Notes under the pieces: model-generated
Databases searched by the model: none
The model's input: only the letters and a program-made list of their open reading frames with translations
Told to the model about the DNA's origin: nothing
Shown here: positions 45,668 to 54,609 of the stretch, in pieces
Layout of the letters: each line of letters begins with the position of its first letter
Position numbering within the stretch: position 1 is the first letter of the stretch
NCBI RefSeq assembly: GCF_000813725.1
Contig: NZ_JWLD01000006.1
Span: 1-64,000 of the forward strand
Direction: 5' to 3'
Origin: Leisingera sp. ANG-Vp
GTDB lineage: Bacteria; Pseudomonadota; Alphaproteobacteria; Rhodobacterales; Rhodobacteraceae
Length of the DNA stretch: 64,000 nucleotides
Made by a program: the position numbers and the translations under genes

Positions 45668-46441
45668 ATGTCCGGCGACCAGAAGCCCCGCGAAGATCAA
45701 TCCGCGGAAGCCAAGCCCGCAGCTGCCAATGCCGCAGACAAACACGCCAGCGGCGCACCCTGGCGGAACTTTTACGGCCGTTTCAAGGGCAAGACGCTGA
45801 AGGACAGTCAAAAGCGCTACCTGGACGAGGACCTTGCCGCTCTCAGCCCTGGCGCCGTTGGCTGGGACGAGAACCCGGACCGCCAGCCGCTGGACCTGGA
45901 GGCGCTGTTCGGCGGCAAGGACGTGTGGCTGGAGGTCGGATTTGGCGGCGGCGAGCATTTGGTGCATCAGGCTGTCAGCAATCGGGATGCCGGCATCATC
46001 GGCGCGGAGCCCTTCATCAACGGCGTGGCAATGCTGCTGGGCAAGATCCGCAACGCGGGCGCAGACAATATCGCGGTGCACCCCGGCGACGCCCGGGACC
46101 TGATGGATGTGCTGCCTGAGGCCTCTATCTCGCGCGCCTTTCTGCTCTATCCCGATCCCTGGCCCAAAGCCCGCCACCACCGCCGCCGGTTTGTGACACA
46201 GGAACATCTGGAGCCGTTGGCCCGCTGCCTGAAGCCCGGTGCGATCTTCCGGGTTGCCACCGATATTCCCGACTACGTGCGCCAGACCCTGGAAGAGGTG
46301 CCCAAGGCCGGTTTCGAATGGCTGGCCGAAGGCCCGGAGGACTGGCGGCAGCCCTGGGAAGATTGGATCTCCACCCGCTACGAGCAGAAGGCTCTGCGGG
46401 AGGGGCGCACGCCGCACTACCTGACTTTCCGCCGCCGTTGA
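45668..46441 (+). CDS. trmB: tRNA (guanine-N7-)-methyltransferase TrmB
   Basis: A 257-residue SAM-dependent enzyme forming m7G46 in tRNA. The SAM-binding motif is WLEVGFGGGEHL near residue 90, and the family motif LLYPDPWPKARHHRRRFV lies near 160. The first 30 residues form an Ala-rich extension beyond the usual start of the domain; the GAACAGGAGGCC site upstream supports this start, so the extension is probably real. Located near metK as in other Rhodobacteraceae. The following gene begins 52 bases later behind a small hairpin. Confidence 0.96.
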   Translation: MSGDQKPREDQSAEAKPAAANAADKHASGAPWRNFYGRFKGKTLKDSQKRYLDEDLAALSPGAVGWDENPDRQPLDLEALFGGKDVWLEVGFGGGEHLVHQAVSNRDAGIIGAEPFINGVAMLLGKIRNAGADNIAVHPGDARDLMDVLPEASISRAFLLYPDPWPKARHHRRRFVTQEHLEPLARCLKPGAIFRVATDIPDYVRQTLEEVPKAGFEWLAEGPEDWRQPWEDWISTRYEQKALREGRTPHYLTFRRR

Positions 46442-46463
46442 CCGGCAGGCCGGATGTGGCACT

Positions 46464-46488
46464 ATGGCTCTGTTTTTTACGGAGCCAT
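46464..46488 (+). promoter_or_regulatory. Hairpin covering the ribosome site of the amidohydrolase gene
   Basis: ATGGCTC at 46464-46470 pairs perfectly with GAGCCAT at 46482-46488 around an 11-base loop rich in T. The second arm contains the GGAG used by the ATG at 46494, so the folded RNA would hide the site. It may limit translation read through from trmB. No known ligand-binding structure is evident. Confidence 0.45.
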
Positions 46489-46493
46489 TTGCC

Positions 46494-47585
46494 ATGTCCG
46501 GATCGCGGATCACCAATTGCCATATTCATTTGTTTACTGCGCAGCATGTGCCCAGGAACTTTCCTTTTGCGTGGACCAGAGTATTCCGGAAGGATCCGAG
46601 CCTGATACTGGGCTTGTCCTGGCTGGCCCGGATTGCCGGCCGCGATGAATGGGCGGATAAGCTGCACAGGCTGTACCAGTTCCAGCAGCAGGGCGCCTTG
46701 CCGGATGAGGCGAGCGTTTTTGCAGATGTTGCCGCCCATTATCCCCGTAATACGCGCTTTATTGCCTTGCCGATGGATATGCGCTGCATTGGCCACGGCG
46801 AAGTGCCGGTTAGCCTCCGTGAACAGCACGACGCGCTGGCCAGGCTGCGCAGCACCCGGCAGGCACGCGGGGCTGTTATTCCTTTTGCAACAGTGAATCC
46901 GCTGGTTCCCGGCAGCGTTGAGGAATGCAAGCGGGCACTGACCGATTTGCGGTTCGCAGGGTTGAAAATCTATCCCCGCATGGGTTTTGCCCCGGACCAC
47001 CCGGACCTGATGGAGGAAATTTACCCTCTGGTCAGTGACCTCAACTTGCCGGTGATGACACATTGCTCGCGCGGCGGTGTGCAAGGGAAACGCATATGCA
47101 ATTACCGCGGTGACGCCTTTACCAGGCCCAAGGCGTATCTGCCGGTGCTGCGCCGGTTTCCGCAGATGCGGATCTGCCTCGCGCATTTTGGCGGCCAGGA
47201 TGACTGGGTGGACTATGCAGCAGCGCAGCCGACCCGGGGCAATGAAAACTGGATGGTGCAGATCCGCGAGATGATAGGCAGCGGGGAATTCCCAAACCTG
47301 TGGACTGACATTTCCTACACCATGTTCCACTTTCAGGATCTTGCCCCGATCCTGAAACTCATCCTGACCGGAGGCAGCCTTGAGGCTCGACGGCTTCGGT
47401 CCCGGGTTCTGTTTGGCTCGGATTTCTATATGACCCGCCAGGAAGAGCTGAGCGAAAGGGCTGTTTGCATCCGGCTGCGCGAAAAACTGGGGGAAGAGTT
47501 GTTCTGGCAGCTGGCTGAGACCGGGCCGGAAGTTTGGCTGGGTGAACGGGACGAAGACAAATCGCTCTGGACCCTTCAGGGGTGA
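46494..47585 (+). CDS. Amidohydrolase-superfamily protein (Amidohydro_2 type)
   Basis: A 363-residue TIM-barrel metal-dependent hydrolase. Metal ligands are suggested by the HxH in ITNCHIHLF at the N-terminus, VMTHCSRGG near residue 190, CLAHFGGQDDW near 225, and the late acidic VLFGSDFYM near 310. The ATG at 46494 is nine bases after GGAG; an ATG at 46464 lies in the hairpin. The substrate is not apparent; members include decarboxylases, lactonases and amide hydrolases. It stands alone between trmB and aroA. Confidence 0.85.
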   Translation: MSGSRITNCHIHLFTAQHVPRNFPFAWTRVFRKDPSLILGLSWLARIAGRDEWADKLHRLYQFQQQGALPDEASVFADVAAHYPRNTRFIALPMDMRCIGHGEVPVSLREQHDALARLRSTRQARGAVIPFATVNPLVPGSVEECKRALTDLRFAGLKIYPRMGFAPDHPDLMEEIYPLVSDLNLPVMTHCSRGGVQGKRICNYRGDAFTRPKAYLPVLRRFPQMRICLAHFGGQDDWVDYAAAQPTRGNENWMVQIREMIGSGEFPNLWTDISYTMFHFQDLAPILKLILTGGSLEARRLRSRVLFGSDFYMTRQEELSERAVCIRLREKLGEELFWQLAETGPEVWLGERDEDKSLWTLQG

Positions 47586-47629
47586 TTTTGTAGGGACTTT
47601 GCTAACGCTAGCATAGGAAAGGTCTCCTA

Positions 47630-48976
47630 ATGTCCGGACACGGCACGCCCATCCCGATGACTTCGCACCGCTGCGGTCCGCTGACCGGTACAGCTGAGGT
47701 GCCCGGCGACAAGTCGATCTCGCACCGTTCGCTGATCCTGGGGGCCTTGTCGGTTGGCGAAACCAAGATCTCCGGCCTGCTGGAAGGCGAGGATGTTCTG
47801 GACACAGCCAAGGCGATGCAGGCCTTTGGCGCTGAGGTGGTGAACCACGGCGGCGGCAGCTGGTCGGTGTTCGGCGTGGGTGTCGGCGGCTTTGCCGAGC
47901 CGGAAAATGTGATCGATTGCGGCAACTCGGGCACCGGCGTGCGGCTGATCATGGGGGTGATGGCGACCTCTCCGATCACGGCGACCTTCACCGGTGATGC
48001 CTCGCTGAACAAACGCCCGATGGCGCGGGTGACTGACCCGCTGGCGCTGTTTGGCACCCAGTCGGTGGGCCGCTCAGGCGGCCGCCTGCCGATGACTATC
48101 GTGGGGGCCGCCGACCCGGTTCCGGTGCGCTACGAGGTGCCGGTCCCGTCCGCGCAAGTGAAATCCGCGGTGCTGTTTGCGGGCCTCAACGCGCCCGGCA
48201 AGACCGTGGTGATCGAGAAGGAAGCCACCCGCGACCACACCGAGCGGATGCTGGCCGGTTTCGGTGCCGAGATCACCACCGAGGAAACCGAAGAGGGCCG
48301 CGTCATCACCTTGACCGGCCGTCCCGAACTGACGCCGCAGGTCATCGCCGTCCCGCGCGATCCGTCCTCGGCCGCCTTTCCGGTCTGTGCGGCATTGATC
48401 ACACCCGGGTCTGACGTGCTGGTGCCGAACATCGGCCTCAACCCGACCCGCGCAGGCCTGTACTATACGCTGCAGGACATGGGCGCGGATCTAACATTCG
48501 AGAACATGCGCGAAGAGGGCGGTGAGCCTGTGGCCGATCTGCGCGCCAAATACTCGCCGAATATGAAGGGCATCGAAGTGCCGCCGGAACGCGCCGCCTC
48601 GATGATCGACGAATACCCGGTTCTGTCGGTGGTTGCCTCCTTTGCGGACGGCAAGACCATGATGGCCGGCGTCAAGGAGCTGCGGGTCAAGGAAAGCGAC
48701 CGGATCGACGCGATGGCCAAGGGCCTGCGCGCCAATGGCGTCACCGTCGAGGAAGGCGAGGACTGGTGGGAAGTCACTGGCCTGGGCATTGATGGCGTGT
48801 CCGGCGGCGGCACTTGCGAGAGTTTCCTGGATCACCGCATCGCCATGTCCTTCATGGTGATGGGCATGGGCGCGCAGAACGCGGTCTCCGTTGATGACGG
48901 CAGCCCGATTGCAACCTCTTTCCCGATTTTTGAAAGCCTGATGGGCAATCTGGGTGCCAAGCTGGAGCGCACATGA
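47630..48976 (+). CDS. aroA: 3-phosphoshikimate 1-carboxyvinyltransferase (EPSP synthase)
   Basis: A 448-residue shikimate-pathway enzyme joining PEP and shikimate-3-phosphate. Signatures: [13 protein letters not shown] near residue 28, [13 protein letters not shown] near 127, [12 protein letters not shown] near 170, [13 protein letters not shown] near 203 and [14 protein letters not shown] near 355. The four motifs GDKS, SAQVK, RDHTE and NPTR fit class II enzymes such as CP4. The position that is alanine in the tolerant CP4 loop (NAATG) is glycine here (NSGTG), the normal sensitive form. The gene overlaps cmk by four bases in the common aroA-cmk order. Confidence 0.96.
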   Translation: MSGHGTPIPMTSHRCGPLTGTAEVPGDKSISHRSLILGALSVGETKISGLLEGEDVLDTAKAMQAFGAEVVNHGGGSWSVFGVGVGGFAEPENVIDCGNSGTGVRLIMGVMATSPITATFTGDASLNKRPMARVTDPLALFGTQSVGRSGGRLPMTIVGAADPVPVRYEVPVPSAQVKSAVLFAGLNAPGKTVVIEKEATRDHTERMLAGFGAEITTEETEEGRVITLTGRPELTPQVIAVPRDPSSAAFPVCAALITPGSDVLVPNIGLNPTRAGLYYTLQDMGADLTFENMREEGGEPVADLRAKYSPNMKGIEVPPERAASMIDEYPVLSVVASFADGKTMMAGVKELRVKESDRIDAMAKGLRANGVTVEEGEDWWEVTGLGIDGVSGGGTCESFLDHRIAMSFMVMGMGAQNAVSVDDGSPIATSFPIFESLMGNLGAKLERT

Positions 48977-49593
48977 GCGAGAGCTTCACCATCGCCATCG
49001 ACGGGCCAGCTGCTGCGGGCAAGGGGACGATCTCCAAGGCCGTGGCGGCGCATTACGGATTTGGCCATCTGGACACTGGCCTCTTGTACCGGGCTGTCGG
49101 TGCAAGGATGCTGGAGGGCGTGGCCCCCATTGAGGCGGCGCAAAATCTGACACCTGACGACCTGGCACGCGATGATCTGCGCGGGCCGGAGGTGGCTCAG
49201 GCCGCTTCCAAGGTGGCAGTGGTTGCCGAAGTGCGGGCGGCGCTGGTGGACTTCCAGCGGGCGTTTGCCCGTCGGGTGGGCGGCGCGGTGCTGGACGGGC
49301 GCGACATCGGCACCGTGATCTGCCCTTATGCGCAGGTGAAACTGTTTGTCACGGCCAGCGCCGAGGTGCGGGCGCGGCGGCGGTTCCTGGAACTGACTGC
49401 GGCGGGCAAAGTGATCTCTCTGGAAGAGGTCCTGGCTGATGTGAAGGCGCGTGATGACCGCGATATGAACCGGGCAGAGGCGCCGCTGAAACCGGCCGAG
49501 GATGCGGTGCTGATCGATACCAGCGATCTCAGCATCGAAGACGCGCTGGCCGCGGCACTGGCGGTGATCGAAGAGCGCCGCTCTGCAAGCTAA
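48973..49593 (+). CDS. cmk: Cytidylate kinase
   Basis: A 206-residue nucleoside monophosphate kinase that phosphorylates CMP and dCMP. The P-loop is [16 protein letters not shown] at residues 9-24. The substrate region is [14 protein letters not shown], and [15 protein letters not shown] is the central signature. Translationally coupled to aroA by ATGA. In most relatives rpsA (ribosomal protein S1) follows, but here a perfect hairpin and a convergent YHS-protein gene come next. Confidence 0.96.
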   Translation: MSESFTIAIDGPAAAGKGTISKAVAAHYGFGHLDTGLLYRAVGARMLEGVAPIEAAQNLTPDDLARDDLRGPEVAQAASKVAVVAEVRAALVDFQRAFARRVGGAVLDGRDIGTVICPYAQVKLFVTASAEVRARRRFLELTAAGKVISLEEVLADVKARDDRDMNRAEAPLKPAEDAVLIDTSDLSIEDALAAALAVIEERRSAS

Positions 49594-49596
49594 TCA

Positions 49597-49622
49597 CCCG
49601 CAGCTGATGCAGCAGCTGCGGG
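49597..49622. terminator. Hairpin after cmk
   Basis: CCCGCAGCTG at 49597-49606 pairs perfectly with CAGCTGCGGG at 49613-49622 around a six-base loop, three bases after the cmk stop. There is no T-run; it may act as a terminator for both cmk and the convergent gene. Confidence 0.6.
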
Positions 49623-49682
49623 CGGAGGGACAGCAGGACGGAGCAGTGCTGCCGCCCCTCTGGGACACGGGTGCGCTTGGGA

Positions 49683-50162
49683 TCAGAGCTCGCCGACGGC
49701 GGTGTGCTTGATCTGGCCCCACTGAGTGTCCGCGGTTTTGGCAGTTCCGGCCACGTCTTCCAGGAAGGCGGCGCGGGTGGCGGCGTTCAGGAACAGGAAC
49801 AGCTTGCCGTCGTGCACCAGGTACTGGTCCGGGTCGCCGTCAAACTTCTTGCCGACCGACACGCCGTAGGAGCAGAAGCCGCCATGCTGCGGCAGGTATT
49901 TCGCCGGGTTGGCTTCGAAGGCGGTCTTGTTCTCTTCGGAGGCAAAGTAGTACGACGCGCCGTCCACGGTTGCAGAGTAGTTTGCCACACCTTCCACCGG
50001 GTTGCGGCTGTCGAGCAGCGCCACCAGGTCGACGCCATGGGCCGCCAGCGGCGCGCCGCCGGCCGAGATACCGTTGGAGACGTTGACCTCATCGGCGGCA
50101 AAGGCCGGGGCTGCCAGGGCGGCGGAGAGCGAAATCAGGGCGGTTGTCAGAAGCGTTTTCAT
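49683..50162 (-). CDS. Exported YHS-domain protein
   Basis: A 159-residue protein with signal peptide MKTLLTTALISLSAALAAPAFA. The YHS-type segment is in ASYYFASEENKTAFEANPAKYLPQHGGFC, a small metal-associated fold (often copper) seen alone or in metal ATPases. The ATG at 50162 with GAGGATCAAC upstream is preferred to one 12 bases earlier. One free cysteine (GGFCSYG) lies next to the motif. It stands convergent to cmk with no operon partners. Confidence 0.87.
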   Translation of the reverse strand: MKTLLTTALISLSAALAAPAFAADEVNVSNGISAGGAPLAAHGVDLVALLDSRNPVEGVANYSATVDGASYYFASEENKTAFEANPAKYLPQHGGFCSYGVSVGKKFDGDPDQYLVHDGKLFLFLNAATRAAFLEDVAGTAKTADTQWGQIKHTAVGEL

Positions 50163-50399
50163 GTTGATCCTCATCAGGTTCGGTTGCTGTTTCGGTTTGT
50201 TCAGGACAGGCTGTTTGGCCCGGTGATCTGAAGCTAAGTCCGCATGGCTGGACGTTTAATCTCTGATCGTTCGGGTGATTTTGCAGATCGTCCGGAACTC
50301 TGGCGTGCCTGCTTTCACGCGTGCTCACCGATCTGTGCATGGAGCCTGGGCCCGCGCGGCAGTAGCCTGAGGGTGCTTTGCTGAAGAGGAGGTGCCGAC

Positions 50400-50942
50400 A
50401 TGGCCTGGCTGCGGACATTTGTGACTGCCTGTGTATTGGCGGCGCCTGCCTGGGCGCAGGAGGCCCCTGAACCTCCTGAGGCGACCGAACCGCCGATGAC
50501 CTATGAACGCCTCGGGCGGATCATCTTTGCGCTGGATGAGAATGCGCAACCGATGGGCGCGGGCTTTCAATTGTCCATTTCAGGAGTGCCGATGCTGGTG
50601 GTGACCGACCCTGCAGCGGACCGGATGCGGGCGATGGTGCCGCTGCGCCCGGCCGAGGGGCTGACAGCAGAAGAGCTGATGCGGATGATGCAGGCCAATT
50701 TCGACACGGCGCTGGATGCCCGCTATGCGGTGGCCCGCGGGCAGCTGTGGGCGGTGTTCATTCACCCGCTGTCGCCATTGGAGAAGGATCAGCTGATTTC
50801 CTCGCTGGGCCAGACCGTCAATATCGCCCGCACCTACGGCACTCTCTATACTGGCGGGGCGCTGCAATTCGGCGGTGGCGACAGCCCGGGGATCCAGCGG
50901 CAGCTGATTGAGGAACTGCTGGAAAAGGGTGAAGAAATCTAA
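50400..50942 (+). CDS. Exported protein of unknown function (YbjN-like fold suspected)
   Basis: A 180-residue protein with signal peptide MAWLRTFVTACVLAAPAWA and a short Pro/Glu-rich linker, then a single alpha/beta domain (YERLGRIIFALDENAQPMG, then LSISGVPMLVVTDPAADRMR and LMRMMQANFDTALDARYAVA). The pattern is reminiscent of YbjN/secretion-chaperone-like folds, but that is only an impression. A strong GAAGAGGAGG site precedes the ATG. It has its own transcription unit. Confidence 0.72.
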   Translation: MAWLRTFVTACVLAAPAWAQEAPEPPEATEPPMTYERLGRIIFALDENAQPMGAGFQLSISGVPMLVVTDPAADRMRAMVPLRPAEGLTAEELMRMMQANFDTALDARYAVARGQLWAVFIHPLSPLEKDQLISSLGQTVNIARTYGTLYTGGALQFGGGDSPGIQRQLIEELLEKGEEI

Positions 50943-50977
50943 CACCTGGCATGGGTTGAATATGTCTCTGCAGTGGT

Positions 50978-51060
50978 ACGAAATTCAGCCCGGTTGCACG
51001 GTCAGGCGATAAATTTCGTCACCTGAAAAGCGGAATAATACGCGCCAAATCGCAAATCGC
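50978..51060 (+). promoter_or_regulatory. Inverted and direct repeats upstream of the diaminopropionate cluster
   Basis: ACGAAATT at 50978-50985 is mirrored by AATTTCGT at 51012-51019, 26 bases apart. AAATCGC-AAATCGC occurs tandemly at 51047-51060, about 36 bases before the first ATG of the operon. Such paired sites could be operators for a regulator encoded elsewhere; there is no adjacent regulator gene. No clear sigma-70 boxes are visible. Confidence 0.4.
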
Positions 51061-51096
51061 AGCCTAGAGTCGCTGCAAACGGTTTGGAGAGCGCAT

Positions 51097-52242
51097 ATGA
51101 CCACATTCGAGGACCGGCTGATCGCGCTGCGCCGCGATTTTCACCGCCATCCTGAGCTTGGTTTTCAGGAAGAACGCACCAAGGCCAAAGTGGCGGAGCA
51201 TCTCCGCGGGCTCGGGCTGGAAGTGCATGAAGGGGCAGGGGTTGTCGGCCTGCTGCGCGCCGGACAGGGCAACAGGGCCATCGGATTGCGCGCCGACATG
51301 GACGCGCTGCCGATCACGGAAATCTCGACCCATGATTATGTCTCGGAAACGCCGGGAAAGATGCACGCCTGCGGCCATGACGGCCATATGACGATGCTGC
51401 TTGGCGCCGCTGAACGGCTGGCACAGGAACGGGATTTTGATGGCACCGCGGTGTTTATCTTCCAGCCCAACGAGGAGCACGGGCTGGGCGCGCAGGCGAT
51501 GATTGCCGAGGGCGTGCTGGAGAAGTTTCCGATCGAAGAGGTTTATGCCATTCACAACCTGCCGGGCGCGCCGGCGGGGCAGGTCTCGACCCGGCCGGGA
51601 CAGATCTGCAACAGCGAAAGCCTGTTTGAAATCTCGATCAAGGGGCAGGGCGGCCATGCCTCGATGCCGCAGGCGGGGGTGGATGCAATCACTGTCGGCG
51701 CCGAGATGGTGCTCGCGCTGCAGACCATTGTGTCGCGCAAACTGGCACCAGGGTCCGGGGCTGTGGTTTCGGTCACTGAGTTCCTGACCGACGGCCAGCG
51801 CAACGTGCTGCCGGGCCATGCAGTGCTGAAGGGTGATGTGCGGGCACGGGTGCCTGCGGACCGGGAGGCGGTTGAGCGCCTCATGCGCCAGATCGCGGCC
51901 GGTGTTGCCAGCACCCACGGAGTGGAAGCGGAAGTAAGCTTCAACACAGAGTTTGTTGAGGCCATCAACGCGGAAGGACCCGTTGAGGCCGTCTATCGCG
52001 CCGGCGAGGCCGCGGGCTGCGAGGTGATCCGCAACCGGCCGCCGATGAGCTTTTCCGAGGACTTTGCCCATTTCTCGGCAGCTGTGCCGGGCTGCTTCCT
52101 GCTGCTGGGCAATGGTGAAGAGGGCCCCAACGGCCAGCCGCTGCATTCGGCGGATTATGATTTCAACGATGCTCTGCTGCCGATTGGCGCAGAGTTCTGG
52201 GTGCAGCTCGTGCGTGACCGGCTGCCAGCGGGAAAGGACTGA
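51097..52242 (+). CDS. M20-family N-acyl-amino-acid amidohydrolase
   Basis: A 381-residue dizinc hydrolase of the aminoacylase/hippurate-hydrolase group. Features: LIALRRDFHRHPELGFQEE at the N-terminus, GLRADMDALPI near residue 68, metal residues in KMHACGHDGHMTML near 90-100 and PNEEHGLGA near 126, and a dimerisation domain. It starts the operon and is followed after two bases by diaminopropionate ammonia-lyase, so it may remove an acyl group from N-acylated 2,3-diaminopropionate or an analogue. That substrate is inferred from context. Confidence 0.92.
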   Translation: MTTFEDRLIALRRDFHRHPELGFQEERTKAKVAEHLRGLGLEVHEGAGVVGLLRAGQGNRAIGLRADMDALPITEISTHDYVSETPGKMHACGHDGHMTMLLGAAERLAQERDFDGTAVFIFQPNEEHGLGAQAMIAEGVLEKFPIEEVYAIHNLPGAPAGQVSTRPGQICNSESLFEISIKGQGGHASMPQAGVDAITVGAEMVLALQTIVSRKLAPGSGAVVSVTEFLTDGQRNVLPGHAVLKGDVRARVPADREAVERLMRQIAAGVASTHGVEAEVSFNTEFVEAINAEGPVEAVYRAGEAAGCEVIRNRPPMSFSEDFAHFSAAVPGCFLLLGNGEEGPNGQPLHSADYDFNDALLPIGAEFWVQLVRDRLPAGKD

Positions 52243-52244
52243 CC

Positions 52245-53435
52245 ATGTTTGACAAATTTGCAGTGGCGATGAGCCATGCGGCAGGAAGCCCGAAGGCAGG
52301 TGAGGCGGCCTATACCGTTCTGTCCGAACAGGATTTCGGCAATGCTCAGGCGGAAATCACCGCTTGGGACGGCTATGAAGCAACGCCGCTGGTCTCGCTG
52401 GCCGGCCTGGCGGGCAAGATCGGCGTCGGCCGTATCGACTACAAGCATGAAGGGCCGCGCTTTGGCCTGGGCAGCTTCAAGGCGCTGGGCGGGTCATATG
52501 CAGCTCTGCGGGTATTGCAGCGGGAACTGAGTGCGCAGCTGGGCCAGGACGTCAGCCTGGAATCCATCCGCAAGGGCGAGCATAGGGAAGCCTGCGCCGG
52601 GATCACACTGGTGTCTGCCACCGACGGCAACCACGGCCGCTCTCTGGCATGGGGCTGCCAGCGGTTCGGCGCGCCCTGCCGGATCTACATCCACGCCGAA
52701 GTCAGCGAAGGCCGTGCCGTGGCCATGCGCGAGCTGGGTGCCGAGGTGATCCGGATCACGGGCGACTACGACGAATCCGTGCTGCTGGCCAAGAAAGAGG
52801 CAGATGAGAACGGCTGGTTCGTGGTCTCCGATACCTCCTGGGAAGGCTACACCGAGCCGCCGCGCGACGTGATGGCTGGCTACAGCGTGATGACCCGCGA
52901 GGCCTGTGAAGCTCTGGAGCATGCGCCCACACATGTGTTCCTGCAGGGCGGTGTCGGCGGCCTGGCGGCTTCGGTTGCGGCCGGTCTGCGCCAGTACTAC
53001 GGGGAAAACGCCCCGCGGGTGGTGATTGTTGAACCCGAGCTGGCCGCCTGCCTGTTCGACAGCGCCCGCAACGGCAAGGCAACGAATTTTGCCATTCAGG
53101 AAGAGACCATCATGGCGGGTCTTTCCTGCGGCGAACCGTCGGAAATGGCATGGGAGATCCTGGCCGAGGAGTCTTCGGACTTCCTGACCATCCCGGACAG
53201 CATCGTGGCGCCCACGGTGCGGCTGCTGGCCAATTCTGAGACCGGCGATCCCGTGGTTGAGGCCGGCGAAAGCGCGGTGGCAGGGCTGGCCGCCGTCATC
53301 GCGGCGTGCCAGTCGGCAGAGATGAAGGGCACCCTGGGACTGGATGCAGAGTCCCGCGTGCTGCTGATCGGGTCCGAAGGTGTGACCGATCCGGCAATCT
53401 TTGCTGCGATCATGGAAGGGAAAGACCATGTCTGA
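52245..53435 (+). CDS. dpaL: Diaminopropionate ammonia-lyase
   Basis: A 396-residue PLP enzyme of fold type II that converts 2,3-diaminopropionate (D or L) to pyruvate and two ammonia. The PLP lysine is in RFGLGSFKALGGSYAAL near residue 77. Typical segments are VSATDGNHGRSLAWG and FLQGGVGGLAASVAAG (the phosphate-binding glycine loop), and SCGEPSEMAWEIL near residue 290. The length matches the family and exceeds that of simple threonine dehydratases. It overlaps the M24 gene by eight bases. It is the central clue to the pathway of this operon. Confidence 0.93.
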   Translation: MFDKFAVAMSHAAGSPKAGEAAYTVLSEQDFGNAQAEITAWDGYEATPLVSLAGLAGKIGVGRIDYKHEGPRFGLGSFKALGGSYAALRVLQRELSAQLGQDVSLESIRKGEHREACAGITLVSATDGNHGRSLAWGCQRFGAPCRIYIHAEVSEGRAVAMRELGAEVIRITGDYDESVLLAKKEADENGWFVVSDTSWEGYTEPPRDVMAGYSVMTREACEALEHAPTHVFLQGGVGGLAASVAAGLRQYYGENAPRVVIVEPELAACLFDSARNGKATNFAIQEETIMAGLSCGEPSEMAWEILAEESSDFLTIPDSIVAPTVRLLANSETGDPVVEAGESAVAGLAAVIAACQSAEMKGTLGLDAESRVLLIGSEGVTDPAIFAAIMEGKDHV

Positions 53436-54594
53436 CGCGCCCTTGCGCGGGTTTCCGGATGCGGAATTTGCAGCCCGGACTGAAAAGGCACAGGCGTTGA
53501 TGGCACAGCAGGGGCTCGACGGGCTCCTGCTGCTGACCGAGCCGGAGGTGCGCTATTTCAGCGGTTTTCACACGCTGTTCTGGCAGAGCCCGACCCGGCC
53601 CTGGTTTCTGTTTGTGCCGCCTGCGGGCAAACCGATTGCCATCATCCCGGAGATCGGCGCCGACCTGATGCGCCGCACCTGGATTGAGGACATCCGCACT
53701 TGGAGCGCGCCCGCACCCGAGGATGACGGCCTCAGCCTGCTGACCGAGCTGCTGTCGCCGATTGCCGGGCGCGGCGGCTCGATCGGGGTGATGAAGGGGC
53801 ATGAAACCGCGCTGCGTATGCCGCTGGGCGACTATGAACGGCTGATGGCCGGTCTGCCGGGACTGAAGGTGGCGGATGCAACTCCGCTGGTGCGCAGCCT
53901 GCGGATGGTGAAATCCGCAGCCGAGATCGAAAAGCTGAGCCATATCTGCGGCATTGGTTCGCGGACATTTGCACGGGTGCCGGAGATTGCCCGTGAGGGG
54001 CAGCCTTTTGAAGACCTGTTCCGCGCCTTCCGCCGCGAGGCGTTGGCCCAAGGGGCAGACGATGTGCCTTATCTGGTCGGCGGCGCCGATCAGGGCGGCT
54101 ATAGCGATGTGATCTCTCCGCCGACCAGCCGCCCGCTGCAGGCGGGGGATATCGTGATGCTGGATACCGGCTCCACCTGGGACGGTTACTTCTGCGACTT
54201 CGACCGCAACTTTGCCATTGGACAGGCCGATGACCTGTCGAAACGGGCCTATGATGTCCTGTGGCGGGCCACCGAAGCGGGAATCGAAGCAGCCAGGCCC
54301 GGCGCCACCTGCCGGGATCTGTTCACCGCGATGCAGTCTGTGATCGCGGAAATGGATGATCAGGGCGGCGACGTTGGACGGCTGGGCCACGGGCTGGGGA
54401 TGCAGCTCACCGAATGGCCTTCGCACGCGGCGTTTGACGGCACGGTGATCGAGGAGAACATGGTGCTGACCCTGGAACCCTCGCTGGGCTATGGTGACGG
54501 CAAAATCATGGTGCATGAGGAAAACATCGTGATCCGGCCTGGCGGTGCGGAGCTGCTGACAACGCGTGCAGCACCCGAACTGCCTGTGATTTAA
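53428..54594 (+). CDS. M24-family metallohydrolase (Xaa-Pro dipeptidase/ectoine-hydrolase-like)
   Basis: A 388-residue two-domain pita-bread protein. The N-terminal creatinase-type domain is followed by the catalytic domain with metal residues in VMLDTGSTWDGYFCDFDR near residue 250, the His in LGHGLGMQL near 325 and Glu in VLTLEPSLGYGDG and HEENIVI. Related enzymes include aminopeptidase P, creatinase and ectoine hydrolase DoeA. No ectoine genes lie here, so the natural substrate is probably another small amide or dipeptide containing diaminopropionate. The ATG at 53428 lies in the dpaL tail. Confidence 0.9.
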   Translation: MSDAPLRGFPDAEFAARTEKAQALMAQQGLDGLLLLTEPEVRYFSGFHTLFWQSPTRPWFLFVPPAGKPIAIIPEIGADLMRRTWIEDIRTWSAPAPEDDGLSLLTELLSPIAGRGGSIGVMKGHETALRMPLGDYERLMAGLPGLKVADATPLVRSLRMVKSAAEIEKLSHICGIGSRTFARVPEIAREGQPFEDLFRAFRREALAQGADDVPYLVGGADQGGYSDVISPPTSRPLQAGDIVMLDTGSTWDGYFCDFDRNFAIGQADDLSKRAYDVLWRATEAGIEAARPGATCRDLFTAMQSVIAEMDDQGGDVGRLGHGLGMQLTEWPSHAAFDGTVIEENMVLTLEPSLGYGDGKIMVHEENIVIRPGGAELLTTRAAPELPVI

Positions 54595-54609
54595 AGGAGG
54601 CCGCGGCCC

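Noticed and set aside
46440-46490. Rho-independent terminator of trmB
   Set aside because: The T-run sits in the loop and not after the stem, so the hairpin is better read as covering the downstream ribosome site.
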